64,000 bases of DNA, taken from contig CAJUAP010000016.1 in assembly GCA_910584435.1 (NCBI GenBank), forward strand, positions 6,802 through 70,801. Reading direction: 5' to 3'. The notes under the pieces are model-generated. The model did not search any database and was not told where the DNA came from. It was given only the letters and a program-made list of their open reading frames with translations. This DNA comes from an uncultured Acetatifactor sp. (GTDB lineage: Bacteria > Bacillota > Clostridia > Lachnospirales > Lachnospiraceae). Positions within the stretch are counted from its first letter, which is position 1; each line of letters starts with the position of its first letter. Position numbers and translations under genes: made by a program. Positions 41,711 to 51,692 of this stretch are shown here, one piece after another.

Positions 41711-42076
41711 ATCAGCCTCTGCTTTCTCCTCCGCTCCGCTGCTTCCCATACCCACAATCAATCCATTCGATTTTTCCCGTATCATTATTGAACAAAATCA
41801 GGATTTCCCCAATATTGAAATAAAAATAACCAATACAGGCTCTTCGCCCAAAATCATTTCTCTACCAATCCATGGACCAGCAGCATCTGCCCATCTATTA
41901 CCGCAAGAAGACACAGCATGAGAAAACCTGATTTTCCTCATGCTGCGTTTACCAAACGAAAACCACTCATTCAGTCATCAAATGTAAGTATAAAAATCTG
42001 CTGCCACAAGCAATCGCACAATGAAATCACCAAAAATCCGGCTTTTTCTCATTTACTTCATTTTTTGTCGGCAGAT

Positions 42077-43132
42077 TCAATTAGTATCAGGAGTCCATTC
42101 CACATCCACATCTCCTCCCTGTGGCGGATCAGGCTCCGCAGGCGGTTCTGTCTCCCGGGGAGGTTCCGGTGTTGCCGCTCCTTCATTATTATCATCGTCA
42201 TCATCATCGTCATCATCATCCGGCCCTGGTTCCGGTACAGGCGTCGGCGTAACCACTGGCTTGGGGGTTGGTGTGACGCTTGGTTTTGGGGTTGGTGTAG
42301 GCACAGGCGTGGGCACAGGCGTAGGCGTTGCCACAGGATTCCCCTGTTCGTCATACGTAACAGTACTCACCTTGTAAGTAAATCCCTCCCTGTTTGTCCA
42401 CAGGTCAAATGCATCTCCTTCCACACCTACATAAGAGGATGTGGTAAGCTCTCCCACATAATGGCCTTCCGCATAAGTTCCCTTCTGCCAGATAATCTCA
42501 CCAATCGCGCTGTCAATCCGCCAGCTCTCAAACGCTCCGTCAGGCAGCCCTTCCTTGGAAGAAGTCACTAACAACTGCGTAACCCTGTTAAATTGTTTCA
42601 ACAGAATCAGTTTCCCTTCCTGGTTCTGGAAACATATATCCGCATAAAGCACTCCTGACGAGTCTTCACCTATCTGTACGGTTAAAATCGGCAAATCACC
42701 CTGATATAGGCTATAGCTTCTGCCTCCTGTATAGGAACCTGCTGTCATAGTTTCAAACCATTGCTCGTTTTCCACCATATGAATCGCTTCTCCTATATAT
42801 TCGGGAATCTCCAGATTCATGTACAAAGTCTTCAGAGACTCCTGGACAGCCGCCTCCTCCTGCTCTGAAAGATCCACTGCCAAATGCAGCAGCTGAATCT
42901 GAGAGGGATCTGCCGTGGGATCTGCCGCAGCATCCGCTGCAGGTTCGGGGGACAGATCTACCGGCGGATCCGTAACGGTCACAGGAATGACAGATACCAC
43001 CCCAACCGAACTGCTTGTGGAGCCGTTATCTGTTCCACCCATCCCCATTTGCTCACTTCCATCACCACAACCCGAAAGAACCCCGGAAAGTACAGCCATG
43101 ACAGAAATGATAGTAAAATATTTCTTCTTCAT
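42077..43132 (-). CDS. Secreted lipoprotein with Pro/Thr and poly-Asp tail
   Basis: 351 residues. Lipobox SGVLSGC, Ser/Pro/Asp-rich linker, a globular domain of unknown family (about 90-265) and a low-complexity tail: alternating TPTPVP/TPKPS then ten aspartates and Glu/Pro runs. The tail resembles a wall-spanning or Ca-binding spacer at the C-terminus, but no LPxTG follows. Its neighbour is a large secreted wall hydrolase. Confidence 0.75.
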   Translation of the reverse strand: MKKKYFTIISVMAVLSGVLSGCGDGSEQMGMGGTDNGSTSSSVGVVSVIPVTVTDPPVDLSPEPAADAAADPTADPSQIQLLHLAVDLSEQEEAAVQESLKTLYMNLEIPEYIGEAIHMVENEQWFETMTAGSYTGGRSYSLYQGDLPILTVQIGEDSSGVLYADICFQNQEGKLILLKQFNRVTQLLVTSSKEGLPDGAFESWRIDSAIGEIIWQKGTYAEGHYVGELTTSSYVGVEGDAFDLWTNREGFTYKVSTVTYDEQGNPVATPTPVPTPVPTPTPKPSVTPTPKPVVTPTPVPEPGPDDDDDDDDDDNNEGAATPEPPRETEPPAEPDPPQGGDVDVEWTPDTN

Positions 43133-43196
43133 AATACTCCTCTCTTTTTCCTGCCAGCAGCAGCCAGCATTTTACCATAACTAACATAAACCACAA

Positions 43197-45452
43197 TCAT
43201 TGTGTATTTCCACTGCTAATGGTACTTTCATAAGCATCTGCGTCAGCTATCAGCTGCTGCAGGAAATTGTAAGCATCCGTTCCCGGCGCATACAAATTCA
43301 CATCTAAAAAGTAACCTGCAAGAGTGTAAATGCTCTTTGCCCTGATGGGACCATATAAAATCACCTGCTGCCCATTCTTCTCCAAAACCGCATAGCCTCT
43401 GAACGCAAACTCCGTCTTGTAATTTGACGCCGGCACTCCAACCAGCACAGCAGTATACCGATACCTTCCGTCAACGTTCTCAAAAATGATATCCTGCTGC
43501 ACTCCGTTTGCATCAACACCGTAAGCCATGCCCTGCATCGTCTTCTCACCGCCCAATATCATGGGATATGTTCCCGTATTGGAATGATTCATAATCAAAG
43601 TACCGTATTCTTTTAATGTATAGCCATTGATTCCCGTACTGGTCAGAGCGGCACGCACATCTGTGGAAATCCCTGTCTTAAAGCGGATTCCAGCCTTCCC
43701 TGTAATTCTGATAGAGAAACCATGGGCTGTCAATAAATCTGCAAGCCCCGGTTCTTCCGTCGCCCTGTAAGCCGCACCGTCATACATCAGGCTCCAGACA
43801 TACATTCCTATGGGCACACCAGAAGCATCATATTTATATGCCGTGGCCGTTTTTACATTCTTATCCGGTGCGTCTAACACATAATAGCCATTTCTGATTT
43901 CCGCCCCATATGCCACACCATCGAGATAGATCACCGGCTCCCCGTACCCCTCCGGCACTTTCAGCGTAAGATTCAGGGTTTCCGCAGGTTTCTCGCAGGG
44001 AGCTTCCGGCATATTTTCAAAGACAGGGATCTTAAATACAAAAGTACTTTCCTCCAGCGAAATTACACTGGCGTATAATTTTCTCACATTTAACGATTCT
44101 GTTGTAGGCGCGGAAATATTCTGCATATATTGGTGCGTATGAGGCTTGTATCCCCCCTGGGGATTCACATTGAATTTCTGCAGATACAGAGTATCCTGCC
44201 CCTGTCTGATATAATTGCGTGATATGAAATCCGCTCCGCCCAGAATGGAATTATAAGCATTATTCCATACCACTTTGCCAATGGCCGGATTCTCCAAGGC
44301 CGCATATTGCAGACCACTCTTAATTACCTCTTCCCTGGTAGTGCCGGATGCACCCACATTGAAATAATTATACAGGTTCTCATATCCCGGATATGTACCT
44401 GAGATCAGCGGCGAATCTCCCTTAACTCCCTGTTCCTGAAGCACACGTGCCGCCAGATGAAACGGGCTGACCTTTCTTCCCTCTTCACTGCCAATGGACC
44501 AGAATATGGTGGAATAGGTAAGGTTTGTCCCTGTTGCAGGCTGGCTGTCATTCATAAAAGTATTCTCTAAAAGCTTCTGTATAGCCTCCTGAGTATGATA
44601 TTCCTCGTTGTAGGTGAGAAGTTCAAACTGAAATATAGAACTCTCCGTCAATGCATTTCTGGGATCCATATATATTTTCAGCACAGGCTCTGTGGCAAAA
44701 TACCAATCCCCATCGTCATAAAGTCCCGCTTTCGCCCATTCGGGGAATGTTTTGTAGACAAGGCTCTTGCTCCCCTGAAGCTGGCTGGCAATGACCTCAT
44801 CCCAGTTCATCCCAGTGACCATCTTGGTAAAAATCCAGTTGGGATGCGTCTCCTTCAAAGCATATAACGCCGGTCTATAACTCTCAGGAAACTGCTCAAT
44901 ATCGGGATAAACCACATTGCCCGACTCATCTATGGCATAGACCGATGCCTCCGGGTTCATACCATAATTTTTCTCCCACTCCAGAAATCTTGCATCAGAA
45001 ACCGCAAGAAAGCTGCGGGGAATAAATCCGTAATATTCCACTTCATTGTACAACAGCGTTACATATTCCCATACTTCATAATTATCATCCACATAGACAT
45101 CAAGAATATTTACTGTTTGTCCACTGAGTACAGTAACCGTTTCCTGGCTGTCATACGACGGCTCCTGACGGATGGGATATTGATCGCTCAAATAAACCAC
45201 TGCCATAATATCCCTCTCTGCGGCAATCTCATTCAAAGCAGCTCCCGCATCAGTGATAAACGCCCCGGTCTCTTCGTCCATCTCATTTGAAAATCTCTCT
45301 GTCAATATACGGCTGCCGGAAGCCTGCACTTTCAAGACAGGAACTTCTCCCATTACCCCAACCGTACCAAACACCATTACCGCAGACAGCAGCATACTGC
45401 CCGCCCACTTTCGTAAATGATTGGTGAAATATTTTCTATTTCTGTTTTTCAT
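43197..45452 (-). CDS. Secreted SH3b / glucosaminidase-domain wall hydrolase
   Basis: 751 residues from the ATG at 45452. Signal peptide (GSMLLSAVMVFGTVGVMG), a bacterial SH3-like repeat (about 105-170, 'QYPIRQEPSYDSQETVTVLSG'), a GH73-like N-acetylglucosaminidase region (about 190-470, 'GGADFISRNYIRQGQ', 'YNEEYHTQEAI') and C-terminal beta domains. Cleaves the glycan strand of peptidoglycan. The frame to 45524 lacks a site. Likely acts outside the cell with the preceding lipoprotein. Confidence 0.8.
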   Translation of the reverse strand: MKNRNRKYFTNHLRKWAGSMLLSAVMVFGTVGVMGEVPVLKVQASGSRILTERFSNEMDEETGAFITDAGAALNEIAAERDIMAVVYLSDQYPIRQEPSYDSQETVTVLSGQTVNILDVYVDDNYEVWEYVTLLYNEVEYYGFIPRSFLAVSDARFLEWEKNYGMNPEASVYAIDESGNVVYPDIEQFPESYRPALYALKETHPNWIFTKMVTGMNWDEVIASQLQGSKSLVYKTFPEWAKAGLYDDGDWYFATEPVLKIYMDPRNALTESSIFQFELLTYNEEYHTQEAIQKLLENTFMNDSQPATGTNLTYSTIFWSIGSEEGRKVSPFHLAARVLQEQGVKGDSPLISGTYPGYENLYNYFNVGASGTTREEVIKSGLQYAALENPAIGKVVWNNAYNSILGGADFISRNYIRQGQDTLYLQKFNVNPQGGYKPHTHQYMQNISAPTTESLNVRKLYASVISLEESTFVFKIPVFENMPEAPCEKPAETLNLTLKVPEGYGEPVIYLDGVAYGAEIRNGYYVLDAPDKNVKTATAYKYDASGVPIGMYVWSLMYDGAAYRATEEPGLADLLTAHGFSIRITGKAGIRFKTGISTDVRAALTSTGINGYTLKEYGTLIMNHSNTGTYPMILGGEKTMQGMAYGVDANGVQQDIIFENVDGRYRYTAVLVGVPASNYKTEFAFRGYAVLEKNGQQVILYGPIRAKSIYTLAGYFLDVNLYAPGTDAYNFLQQLIADADAYESTISSGNTQ

Positions 45453-45654
45453 TGTAATACCCGTACCTTTCCTTTTCACATGCCCCTGCCCATGTGGGAA
45501 TAACACCAGACATGTACCTTGCATATATTGGTCTGTTTCAGTATGTTACCAACATTAGAATAGCATAGTCCATCCTTATAATCAAGTAGTCAGATTCTGT
45601 CAATTTATGTCTGTGCAGCATTCGCCTCAATCATTACATTTCTATTTATATAGA

Positions 45655-45790
45655 CGCAGAAAAACCGCATAAGTTTCTATCTTTTTCATCTTTTCTTTTT
45701 CATTTTTTATTTTTCTTTTTTAATTTTCTTTTTTAATTTTCTATTTTTCTTTTTTATTTCACTATACTTTAAATTATAAAACAGTATTCA
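45655..45790. other. T-rich low-complexity stretch
   Basis: Runs of CTTTTTTAATTTT and TTCATTTT repeats in the 364-base gap before the wall hydrolase start. Reading on the minus strand this is A-rich and could be a promoter region for the hydrolase gene, but no clean boxes stand out. Confidence 0.6.
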
Positions 45791-45816
45791 AAAAAAGTCT
45801 CCGATCTTCATTCTAT

Positions 45817-46563
45817 TCATACTTCCAGCATATACATAATCCATGACAACACTGTTATCCCTGCTGTCTCCGTCCTGAGAATACGCCTGCCCAAAGTAAC
45901 AGGCTCCACGCCGTTTGCCAGCGCCATCGCAATTTCCGCCTCTTCAAATCCGCCCTCCGGCCCAATAAACACGGCAATTTCCTGCCCCGGTTTCAATGCT
46001 TCCATCACTGCCCTTGTTCTGCTCATGTCTTCTGCCAGCTCATAGGGAATAAACTTTACATCCATTCCCGATGTCTGCCGAACAGCCTCGTCAAAGGGAA
46101 TTACCGATGCCACTTCCGGTACCACAGCTCGTTTACTCTGTTTGGCCGCTGCCTCCGCAATTCCCTGCCAGCGTATGATTTTCGCTGCCGCCTTTCTCTC
46201 GTCCAGCTTTACGACACAGCGCCTGGCCGCCACCGGAATAATCCGGTAAACGCCCAATTCCACAGCCTTTTGAATGACCGTCTCCATCTTATCCCCCTTG
46301 GGAAGTGCCTGGAACAAATACACACGGGAGGACAATTCCACATTATCTTCCTTTATAAAACGCAGCTCGCAAACCACACATTCCTCATCAAATTTCATAA
46401 TTCCGCAACGGTACTCTTTCCCGTCCCGGCCATTGCTCACAGAAATCTCTTCCCCCGGCTTCATGCGCAGCACATTCCTGATATGATTCACATCCGTCCC
46501 CCGAATGATAACCCTCTTCTCCGCCACCTGAATCTGCCCCTCATCCACAAAAAACTGATACAC
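45817..46563 (-). CDS. rsmE: 16S rRNA m3U1498 methyltransferase
   Basis: 248 residues, SPOUT fold with knot segment 'EIAVFIGPEGGFEEAEIAMA' and 'LGRRILRTETAGITVLSWIMY', N-terminal PUA-like part. Methylates U1498 of 16S rRNA. GGGGGTGG ribosome site. In the usual prmA-rsmE order. Confidence 0.95.
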   Translation of the reverse strand: MYQFFVDEGQIQVAEKRVIIRGTDVNHIRNVLRMKPGEEISVSNGRDGKEYRCGIMKFDEECVVCELRFIKEDNVELSSRVYLFQALPKGDKMETVIQKAVELGVYRIIPVAARRCVVKLDERKAAAKIIRWQGIAEAAAKQSKRAVVPEVASVIPFDEAVRQTSGMDVKFIPYELAEDMSRTRAVMEALKPGQEIAVFIGPEGGFEEAEIAMALANGVEPVTLGRRILRTETAGITVLSWIMYMLEV

Positions 46564-46583
46564 ACCGCCACCCCCTAATCTCT

Positions 46584-46757
46584 CCGGACGAAACTTAGAA
46601 TCACTTAGGCTGCATACTCTGCCACCTTAGGGATTCTTTTCCTGCGTGCAGCTTAGGAAATCTTCGTTGACGTTTTTTGTCAACTTAGATTTCCCGGACG
46701 AAACTTAGAATCACTTAGGCTGCGTACTCTGCAGCCTTAGGGATTCTTTTCGTCCTG
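46584..46757. repeat. Duplicated hairpin element at the prmA/rsmE junction
   Basis: A ~57-bp unit (GGACGAAACTTAGAATCACT ... TTAGGGATTC) occurs at 46584-46643 and 46695-46757, with internal inverted arms AGAATC/GATTCT and TTAGGCTG/CAGCCTTA. Between them is a hairpin GTTGAC/GTCAAC nested in GGAAATC/GATTTCC. The second copy supplies the last ~11 codons of prmA. Confidence 0.85.
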
Positions 46758-47730
46758 TGACACACACCCACTCTCCCTGTCGTTTCACTTCCAGCACCGT
46801 AAGCCCCGCTTTTTTCACAGCTTCCACCACTGTATCCTCCTTATCATCAATAATGCCGGAAGTAATATATATCCCGCCTTCCTTCATCTGATGCACAACC
46901 ACCGGTGTCAAAGCCACCAGGACATCCGCCAGAATATTTGCCACCACAATATCATAACAGCCATATCCCACCCGTTCCTGTATTGCCTCATCCGTAATAA
47001 TATTTCCGATCATCATATCAAACCTTGAAGGGTCTATGCCATTATCCGCACAATTCTGCGCCACAGCTTCCACTGCACATACATCCAAATCCGTTCCCAC
47101 GGCATGTTTCGCCCCGAACATCAGGGAAAGAATTGCCAGAATACCGCTGCCTGTCCCCACATCCAGCAGCCGTGTATCTTCCGTAACATATTTTCGCAGC
47201 TGTCTGATACACAATTGCGTTGTCTCATGCATTCCGGTGCCAAAGGCAGTTCCTGGATCAATATGCAGTACCAGTTTCCCCTCATCCTCTGTCTTAACGT
47301 CCTCCCAGGAAGGAATTACTAATATATCGTCAATGCAGAACTGATGAAAATACTGTTTCCAATTATTAATCCAGTCAATGTCCTCCGTTTCTTCTACCGT
47401 AATGCTGCCTTCCCCCACATCACAGAATTGCCTCAGATTCTCCAGTTCTCCCCGAACCTGCTCCAGGACAGCTGATGGTGTTGTCCGCTCCCCTGATACT
47501 TCCAGACTGCCATCCTCCTTTTCCTCAACAAAAAAGCTCAAATAAGCAATTCCGTCATCTTCAGGACTGTCCGGAAGGATATCTACAAACATCTGCTCCT
47601 TTTCCAAGGCGGTCAAAGGCACCTTGTCCTCAATCTGAGCGCCCTCCAGACCAATGTCATACAAGGTACTAATAATAATATCCTCTGCATCTGTAATTGT
47701 CTTAATCTTAAATTTCATCCATTTCATCAC
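46711..47730 (-). CDS. prmA: Ribosomal protein L11 methyltransferase
   Basis: 339 residues (MMKWMKFK start or the ATG one codon later). SAM motif LLDVGTGSGILAI, 'DPGTAFGTGMHETTQL', 'VANILADVL' and C-terminal 'GIIDDKEDTV', 'GEWVCVTGRK'. The tail ESLRLQSTQPK beyond GRK is encoded by a repeat element rather than by conserved gene sequence. Confidence 0.94.
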   Translation of the reverse strand: MMKWMKFKIKTITDAEDIIISTLYDIGLEGAQIEDKVPLTALEKEQMFVDILPDSPEDDGIAYLSFFVEEKEDGSLEVSGERTTPSAVLEQVRGELENLRQFCDVGEGSITVEETEDIDWINNWKQYFHQFCIDDILVIPSWEDVKTEDEGKLVLHIDPGTAFGTGMHETTQLCIRQLRKYVTEDTRLLDVGTGSGILAILSLMFGAKHAVGTDLDVCAVEAVAQNCADNGIDPSRFDMMIGNIITDEAIQERVGYGCYDIVVANILADVLVALTPVVVHQMKEGGIYITSGIIDDKEDTVVEAVKKAGLTVLEVKRQGEWVCVTGRKESLRLQSTQPK

Positions 47731-47912
47731 TTTTCTCCTGTTTCAGCGCCATTAAACTTATTTTCCTCTTTTAACACTTTTCTCTTGCTGCATGCCCTTA
47801 CACTTATTTTCCTCTTTTAACATTTTTCTCCTGTCTCAGTGCCCTGAACTTATCTTTCCTTTTTAACACTTTTCTCTTGCTGCATGCCCTTACACTTATC
47901 TTTCCTTTTTTA
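47728..47912. repeat. About four tandem ~46-bp units between prmA and the PNPOx gene
   Basis: Each unit begins TTTTCTC and ends in CTTTTTTAA or TTTTAACA. Two subtypes alternate: one with CTTGCTGCATGCCCTTACAC, one with CCTGTCTCAGTGCCCTGAAC, giving a 92-base higher order. The final copy overlaps the PNPOx gene stop. Confidence 0.85.
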
Positions 47913-48329
47913 GAACGTAAGCTTATATCGCGTTCCATGAGAAAAAAGTAATCCATCCGTTAATTTTATACACAATATGATAGTATTTTCATCCTCAAAA
48001 TTATTGTGCCCGTTATCAATCCATTCTGCAAAAGCCAGTTTCAGCTTATCTGCAATCCAACGGTTTTCTTCCTTTCCAAAATATCCTAAATTGATCCCTT
48101 TCCCATGCGCCGTAAACCAATCTCCCGCAATTGCAGCTGCAGGATTCTGCTCTATTTCCCTCATCTTGTTTGACAAAGCATAAGTAATGATGTAAAAAGC
48201 CCCATCCTCATAATATGCATTTACATTTCGGACACAGGGAACATTCCCGTTTACAGTCGCCAATGCAATGATGGAATCTTTGCCAAAACGCTCTGTCAAA
48301 ATCCTGTTTGCTTCTTCATTTATTTTCAT
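47910..48329 (-). CDS. Pyridoxamine 5'-phosphate oxidase-fold (FMN-binding) protein
   Basis: 139 residues, split-barrel fold: 'DSIIALATVNGNVPCVRNVNAYYEDGAFYIIT', 'PAAAIAGDWFTAHGKG'. Family members are flavin- or F420-like reductases and resistance-type proteins; substrate unknown. Starts 14 bases inside the end of the polymerase gene. Confidence 0.84.
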   Translation of the reverse strand: MKINEEANRILTERFGKDSIIALATVNGNVPCVRNVNAYYEDGAFYIITYALSNKMREIEQNPAAAIAGDWFTAHGKGINLGYFGKEENRWIADKLKLAFAEWIDNGHNNFEDENTIILCIKLTDGLLFSHGTRYKLTF

Positions 48330-50109
48330 ATCTGTCCCCTTCTGTATGCTCTACATTATCCGCCCGGCATTCTTCCCGCATTTCATATTCACACAAACCC
48401 AATGTCAAAAAAAGCAAAGGTGCATTCAATACCTGCTGAAAGCTAATCAGAGAATGTGCCCCATACATGGTAATCGCCAGCACTCCAAGCCATCTGCCAT
48501 ACCGGAAATGCCCGCACACTTTTCTTCTGCCCCAGTACCTCCACAGACCCGTCAGGAAAATTGCAAGATAGCTCATTGTCCCCAAGATTCCTACATTAAT
48601 CAACTGACTCAATATCTCATTATGGGCATTGGTAAATATTGCCCCTTCCCAATGTTCCCCATTCCATACATCCGTATCTGAACCTAAGCGATTGAAAACG
48701 GCTTCTCCATAACAATCCGGTCCCGCTCCCAGCAGCTTATCCTTCCATCCGGCCTGTGAAAAGCCTTCCAGGGCAATCCGCCACAGAAATCCCCTGCCGC
48801 TGCCGAAACTGTCATCCATACCGAAGAGACCGCCTCTTTGCCCTCCGTCATCAGTATCGGACAACACGGTACCGTTCCCATTATCTATGTCGGCCAAACC
48901 GTTTCCGCTTGTCATAAAGAAACGATAAGAGAGCCCCCCGGCACAGATTCCTGCCGCAACAAGAACCGCTATTGTAATGCACAGCGCCGTACATTTCCTG
49001 TTTTCTTTTCCCCAAATGCCCAATTTTAAGAATATCCCGGTTCTGGAAAGGACATAGACACACATACACACTATGGCCGCCCCAATCCACCCATACCATA
49101 CCGTACCTTCAAAAATATTCCCGTCCACTGCAACCGCTGCCATTTTACCCCGCAGCTTTGTCAGCCAATCTATGAAGGGCATACATGCAAAAAATCCTGC
49201 CAGCAGCAGAGCCAGCTTCCTTACAACAACGCCCTGCCCCCATCCCAGCACAATACATGCCGCAGCACCCACACCGAGAATCAGCAATCCCCCCTGACTT
49301 CCCTGTATCCCCAACAGCACAAACGCTGCCACAGAAGCCAGATACAAAAGCGCTTCCCGCCAGCGCTTACGCTCTCCCATAAAATGCGCCAAAAGCCAGG
49401 CCAGCGCCACACTGTAAAAACCGCACAGCCAATTAATATTCCCCAGTGTGGACAGCATATGGTTGTATTCCCAATCGCCGCTGTTCCAGCCAACCTTCAG
49501 TCCCAGCGGATCTATTCCCAGCCGATGCAGCAATCCCAAAAGCGTCACAAGGAAAACAGCCGCTTCCCCCAGATAAATCGGATATTTGGCCCCCTCGTAC
49601 TGCCTTGACACAAAAAAGTAAATTCCCACAAACATAAGCTGGGAAATTGCTCCCATATACCACTCATTGTAACCCGTCCATGCAAGCTGCCCATACGAAC
49701 TGCATATTGCAGATACCGCCACGCAGCCTCCATAAGCCGCCACCGCACAGTCCACCATGCTGAACGCCCGGCGCGGATCCTGCGTAAGATCAGACTCTTT
49801 TCTCCCTGCCGCACCTTTTCTGCTGCCGATGCTTTTTTCACAGGGCTTCACCTGCGGGAAACCAGCAGCGGCTGTATGCCGTCTTCCCTCCCGATATCCA
49901 AGCCATTTCCTGACGGCCCTGACCCGTCCCGGCATTCCCAGCACCAGCCAACAGCCCAGACATAGATATGACACATTGCGAAACAATATATATTTCGTGT
50001 CTCCCAGCATCCAATACCCTTCTCCTGTATACAAAGGCAGTGCCGCAGCCAGAACAATCATATATAAATTACATAAAAGTCCTAAAAACTCATTTTTTTC
50101 TCTCTTCAT
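48316..50109 (-). CDS. O-antigen ligase/polymerase-family membrane protein (Wzy/WaaL type)
   Basis: 597 residues, about twelve membrane helices; a large loop (about 410-470) and the conserved 'AHNEILSQLINVGILG' segment mark the O-antigen ligase/polymerase superfamily. It has an extra cytoplasmic basic loop near residues 70-110. Would polymerise or attach an extracellular glycan; no other glycan genes are close by. Confidence 0.75.
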   Translation of the reverse strand: MKREKNEFLGLLCNLYMIVLAAALPLYTGEGYWMLGDTKYILFRNVSYLCLGCWLVLGMPGRVRAVRKWLGYREGRRHTAAAGFPQVKPCEKSIGSRKGAAGRKESDLTQDPRRAFSMVDCAVAAYGGCVAVSAICSSYGQLAWTGYNEWYMGAISQLMFVGIYFFVSRQYEGAKYPIYLGEAAVFLVTLLGLLHRLGIDPLGLKVGWNSGDWEYNHMLSTLGNINWLCGFYSVALAWLLAHFMGERKRWREALLYLASVAAFVLLGIQGSQGGLLILGVGAAACIVLGWGQGVVVRKLALLLAGFFACMPFIDWLTKLRGKMAAVAVDGNIFEGTVWYGWIGAAIVCMCVYVLSRTGIFLKLGIWGKENRKCTALCITIAVLVAAGICAGGLSYRFFMTSGNGLADIDNGNGTVLSDTDDGGQRGGLFGMDDSFGSGRGFLWRIALEGFSQAGWKDKLLGAGPDCYGEAVFNRLGSDTDVWNGEHWEGAIFTNAHNEILSQLINVGILGTMSYLAIFLTGLWRYWGRRKVCGHFRYGRWLGVLAITMYGAHSLISFQQVLNAPLLFLTLGLCEYEMREECRADNVEHTEGDRYENK

Positions 50110-50187
50110 AAGGAAAATTATACACTCTTTTTATATATTTGAAAAGAGTGAGAAGAATTGAAGTATGGGAAACTAAAAAATATGGAA

Positions 50188-50230
50188 ACAAAAAACTCCG
50201 GCGGGCCTCGTCACTCCTTCCCCGCCGGAG
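50188..50230 (-). terminator. Terminator of the hrcA-dnaJ operon
   Basis: CTCCGGCGGG/CCCGCCGGAG stem followed by a T run on the minus strand, just past the dnaJ stop. Confidence 0.92.
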
Positions 50231-50238
50231 CAAAATCT

Positions 50239-51420
50239 CTATTTTTCCCAGAATTTCTTCTTCTTTCCTTCCTTAGGATTGCTTTCCTTACCATCCCCGG
50301 ACTGCTCTGCAGACGCCTTAGCCGCATTGAGCGTATTGCCTGTGAGTTCATCAAACTGGCGCAGAAGTTCCTTTGCCTCCGGTTTCAGCTTATCCGGAAC
50401 CTGAATTACCAATGTCACATAATGATCACCCCTGACATCCTTATTCCTCCAGGAAGATACACCTTTTCCTCTCAGCCGCACCCTTGTATCCGTCTGTGTG
50501 CCCGGCTTCACATCATAGATTACTTTCCCGTCAACCGTATCAATCAGCACCTCGCCGCCTAACGCCGCTACCGCAAAAGATACCGGCACCGTAGAATAAA
50601 TATCGAAATCCTGTCTCTGGAAAATAGGATGACGTCCTACAATCACTTCAATAAGTACATCACCTCTGGGTCCTCCGTTGATACCGGGTTCACCCAAACC
50701 GGGGATACGTGTGGACTGGCCATTATCAATACCCACAGGAATATCCACCGAATAACGCTTCTTCATGGAAATATATCCTGTACCGCCGCAATCATAACAT
50801 TTCTCTTTGATGACCTTGCCCTTACCCTGGCACTCAGGACATGGCTCCACGCTTCGGATTGTTCCGCCAAAAAAAGGAGATTGGCGAGTCACTACCGACT
50901 GCCCCGTACCGCCGCATCTGGAACAGGTCTCAGGGCTGGTTCCCGGTTTCGCGCCAGAGCCGTTACAAGTCTTACAGGTCTCCTTCACAGTCAGTTCAAT
51001 TTCTTTCTTACAACCAAATACAGCCTCTTCAAAAGTAATGCGCACACTTGTACGCAGATTCGCCCCTTTCATGGGACCGTTGCTTTGGCTTCTGCTGCTG
51101 CGGCCGCCGAAAATATCCCCGAAAATATCCCCGAAAATATCTCCGAAATCCATGCTGCCGAAATCAAAACCACCTCCACCTGCTCCGCCGTCAAAGGCTG
51201 CATGGCCGAACTGGTCATATTGACGCCTTTTTTCCGGATCACTCAACACGGCATAGGCTTCCGACGCCTCCTTAAATTTCTTCTCCGCCTCTGCGTCACC
51301 TGGATTCATGTCCGGATGATATTTCTTAGCCAGGACGCGATATGCCTTCTTTATCGCAGCATCATCCGCATTCTTATCAACACCCAGAACTTCATAGTAA
51401 TCCCTTTTCTGCTCTGCCAT
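50239..51420 (-). CDS. dnaJ: Chaperone DnaJ
   Basis: 393 residues. J domain with HPD (KYHPDMNPGD), Gly/Phe region with three GDIF repeats, four CxxCxGxG zinc motifs (CKTCNGSG, CSRCGGTG, CPECQGKG, CYDCGGTG), and the C-terminal substrate domain. Co-chaperone stimulating DnaK. GAGGAGTTTACT before the ATG; the frame to 51492 is spurious. The gap to dnaK (51421-51692) holds inverted GTGAACGCA/TGCGTTCAC arms. Confidence 0.97.
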   Translation of the reverse strand: MAEQKRDYYEVLGVDKNADDAAIKKAYRVLAKKYHPDMNPGDAEAEKKFKEASEAYAVLSDPEKRRQYDQFGHAAFDGGAGGGGFDFGSMDFGDIFGDIFGDIFGGRSSRSQSNGPMKGANLRTSVRITFEEAVFGCKKEIELTVKETCKTCNGSGAKPGTSPETCSRCGGTGQSVVTRQSPFFGGTIRSVEPCPECQGKGKVIKEKCYDCGGTGYISMKKRYSVDIPVGIDNGQSTRIPGLGEPGINGGPRGDVLIEVIVGRHPIFQRQDFDIYSTVPVSFAVAALGGEVLIDTVDGKVIYDVKPGTQTDTRVRLRGKGVSSWRNKDVRGDHYVTLVIQVPDKLKPEAKELLRQFDELTGNTLNAAKASAEQSGDGKESNPKEGKKKKFWEK

Positions 51421-51692
51421 AGTAAACTCCTCACCATCACAAATGCGGCGGCACAGAATACACGCCTGACATCCCCGCCATACCGAAACCATGCCATTCC
51501 CATACTCTGTGCTACCACTTTTTTACAAATACTACTTTATACTCGTGAACGCATTTATTTGCCGCTTTCTGTTCAACACTATAGTTGCGTTCACTCGTTA
51601 TACATTTAGATCGGCAAATGTTTTCATTAATGAGTATAAATTAGCATATTCCATCGATTAATTCAACCTTTTTATGTCTAATCTGTGAATTT

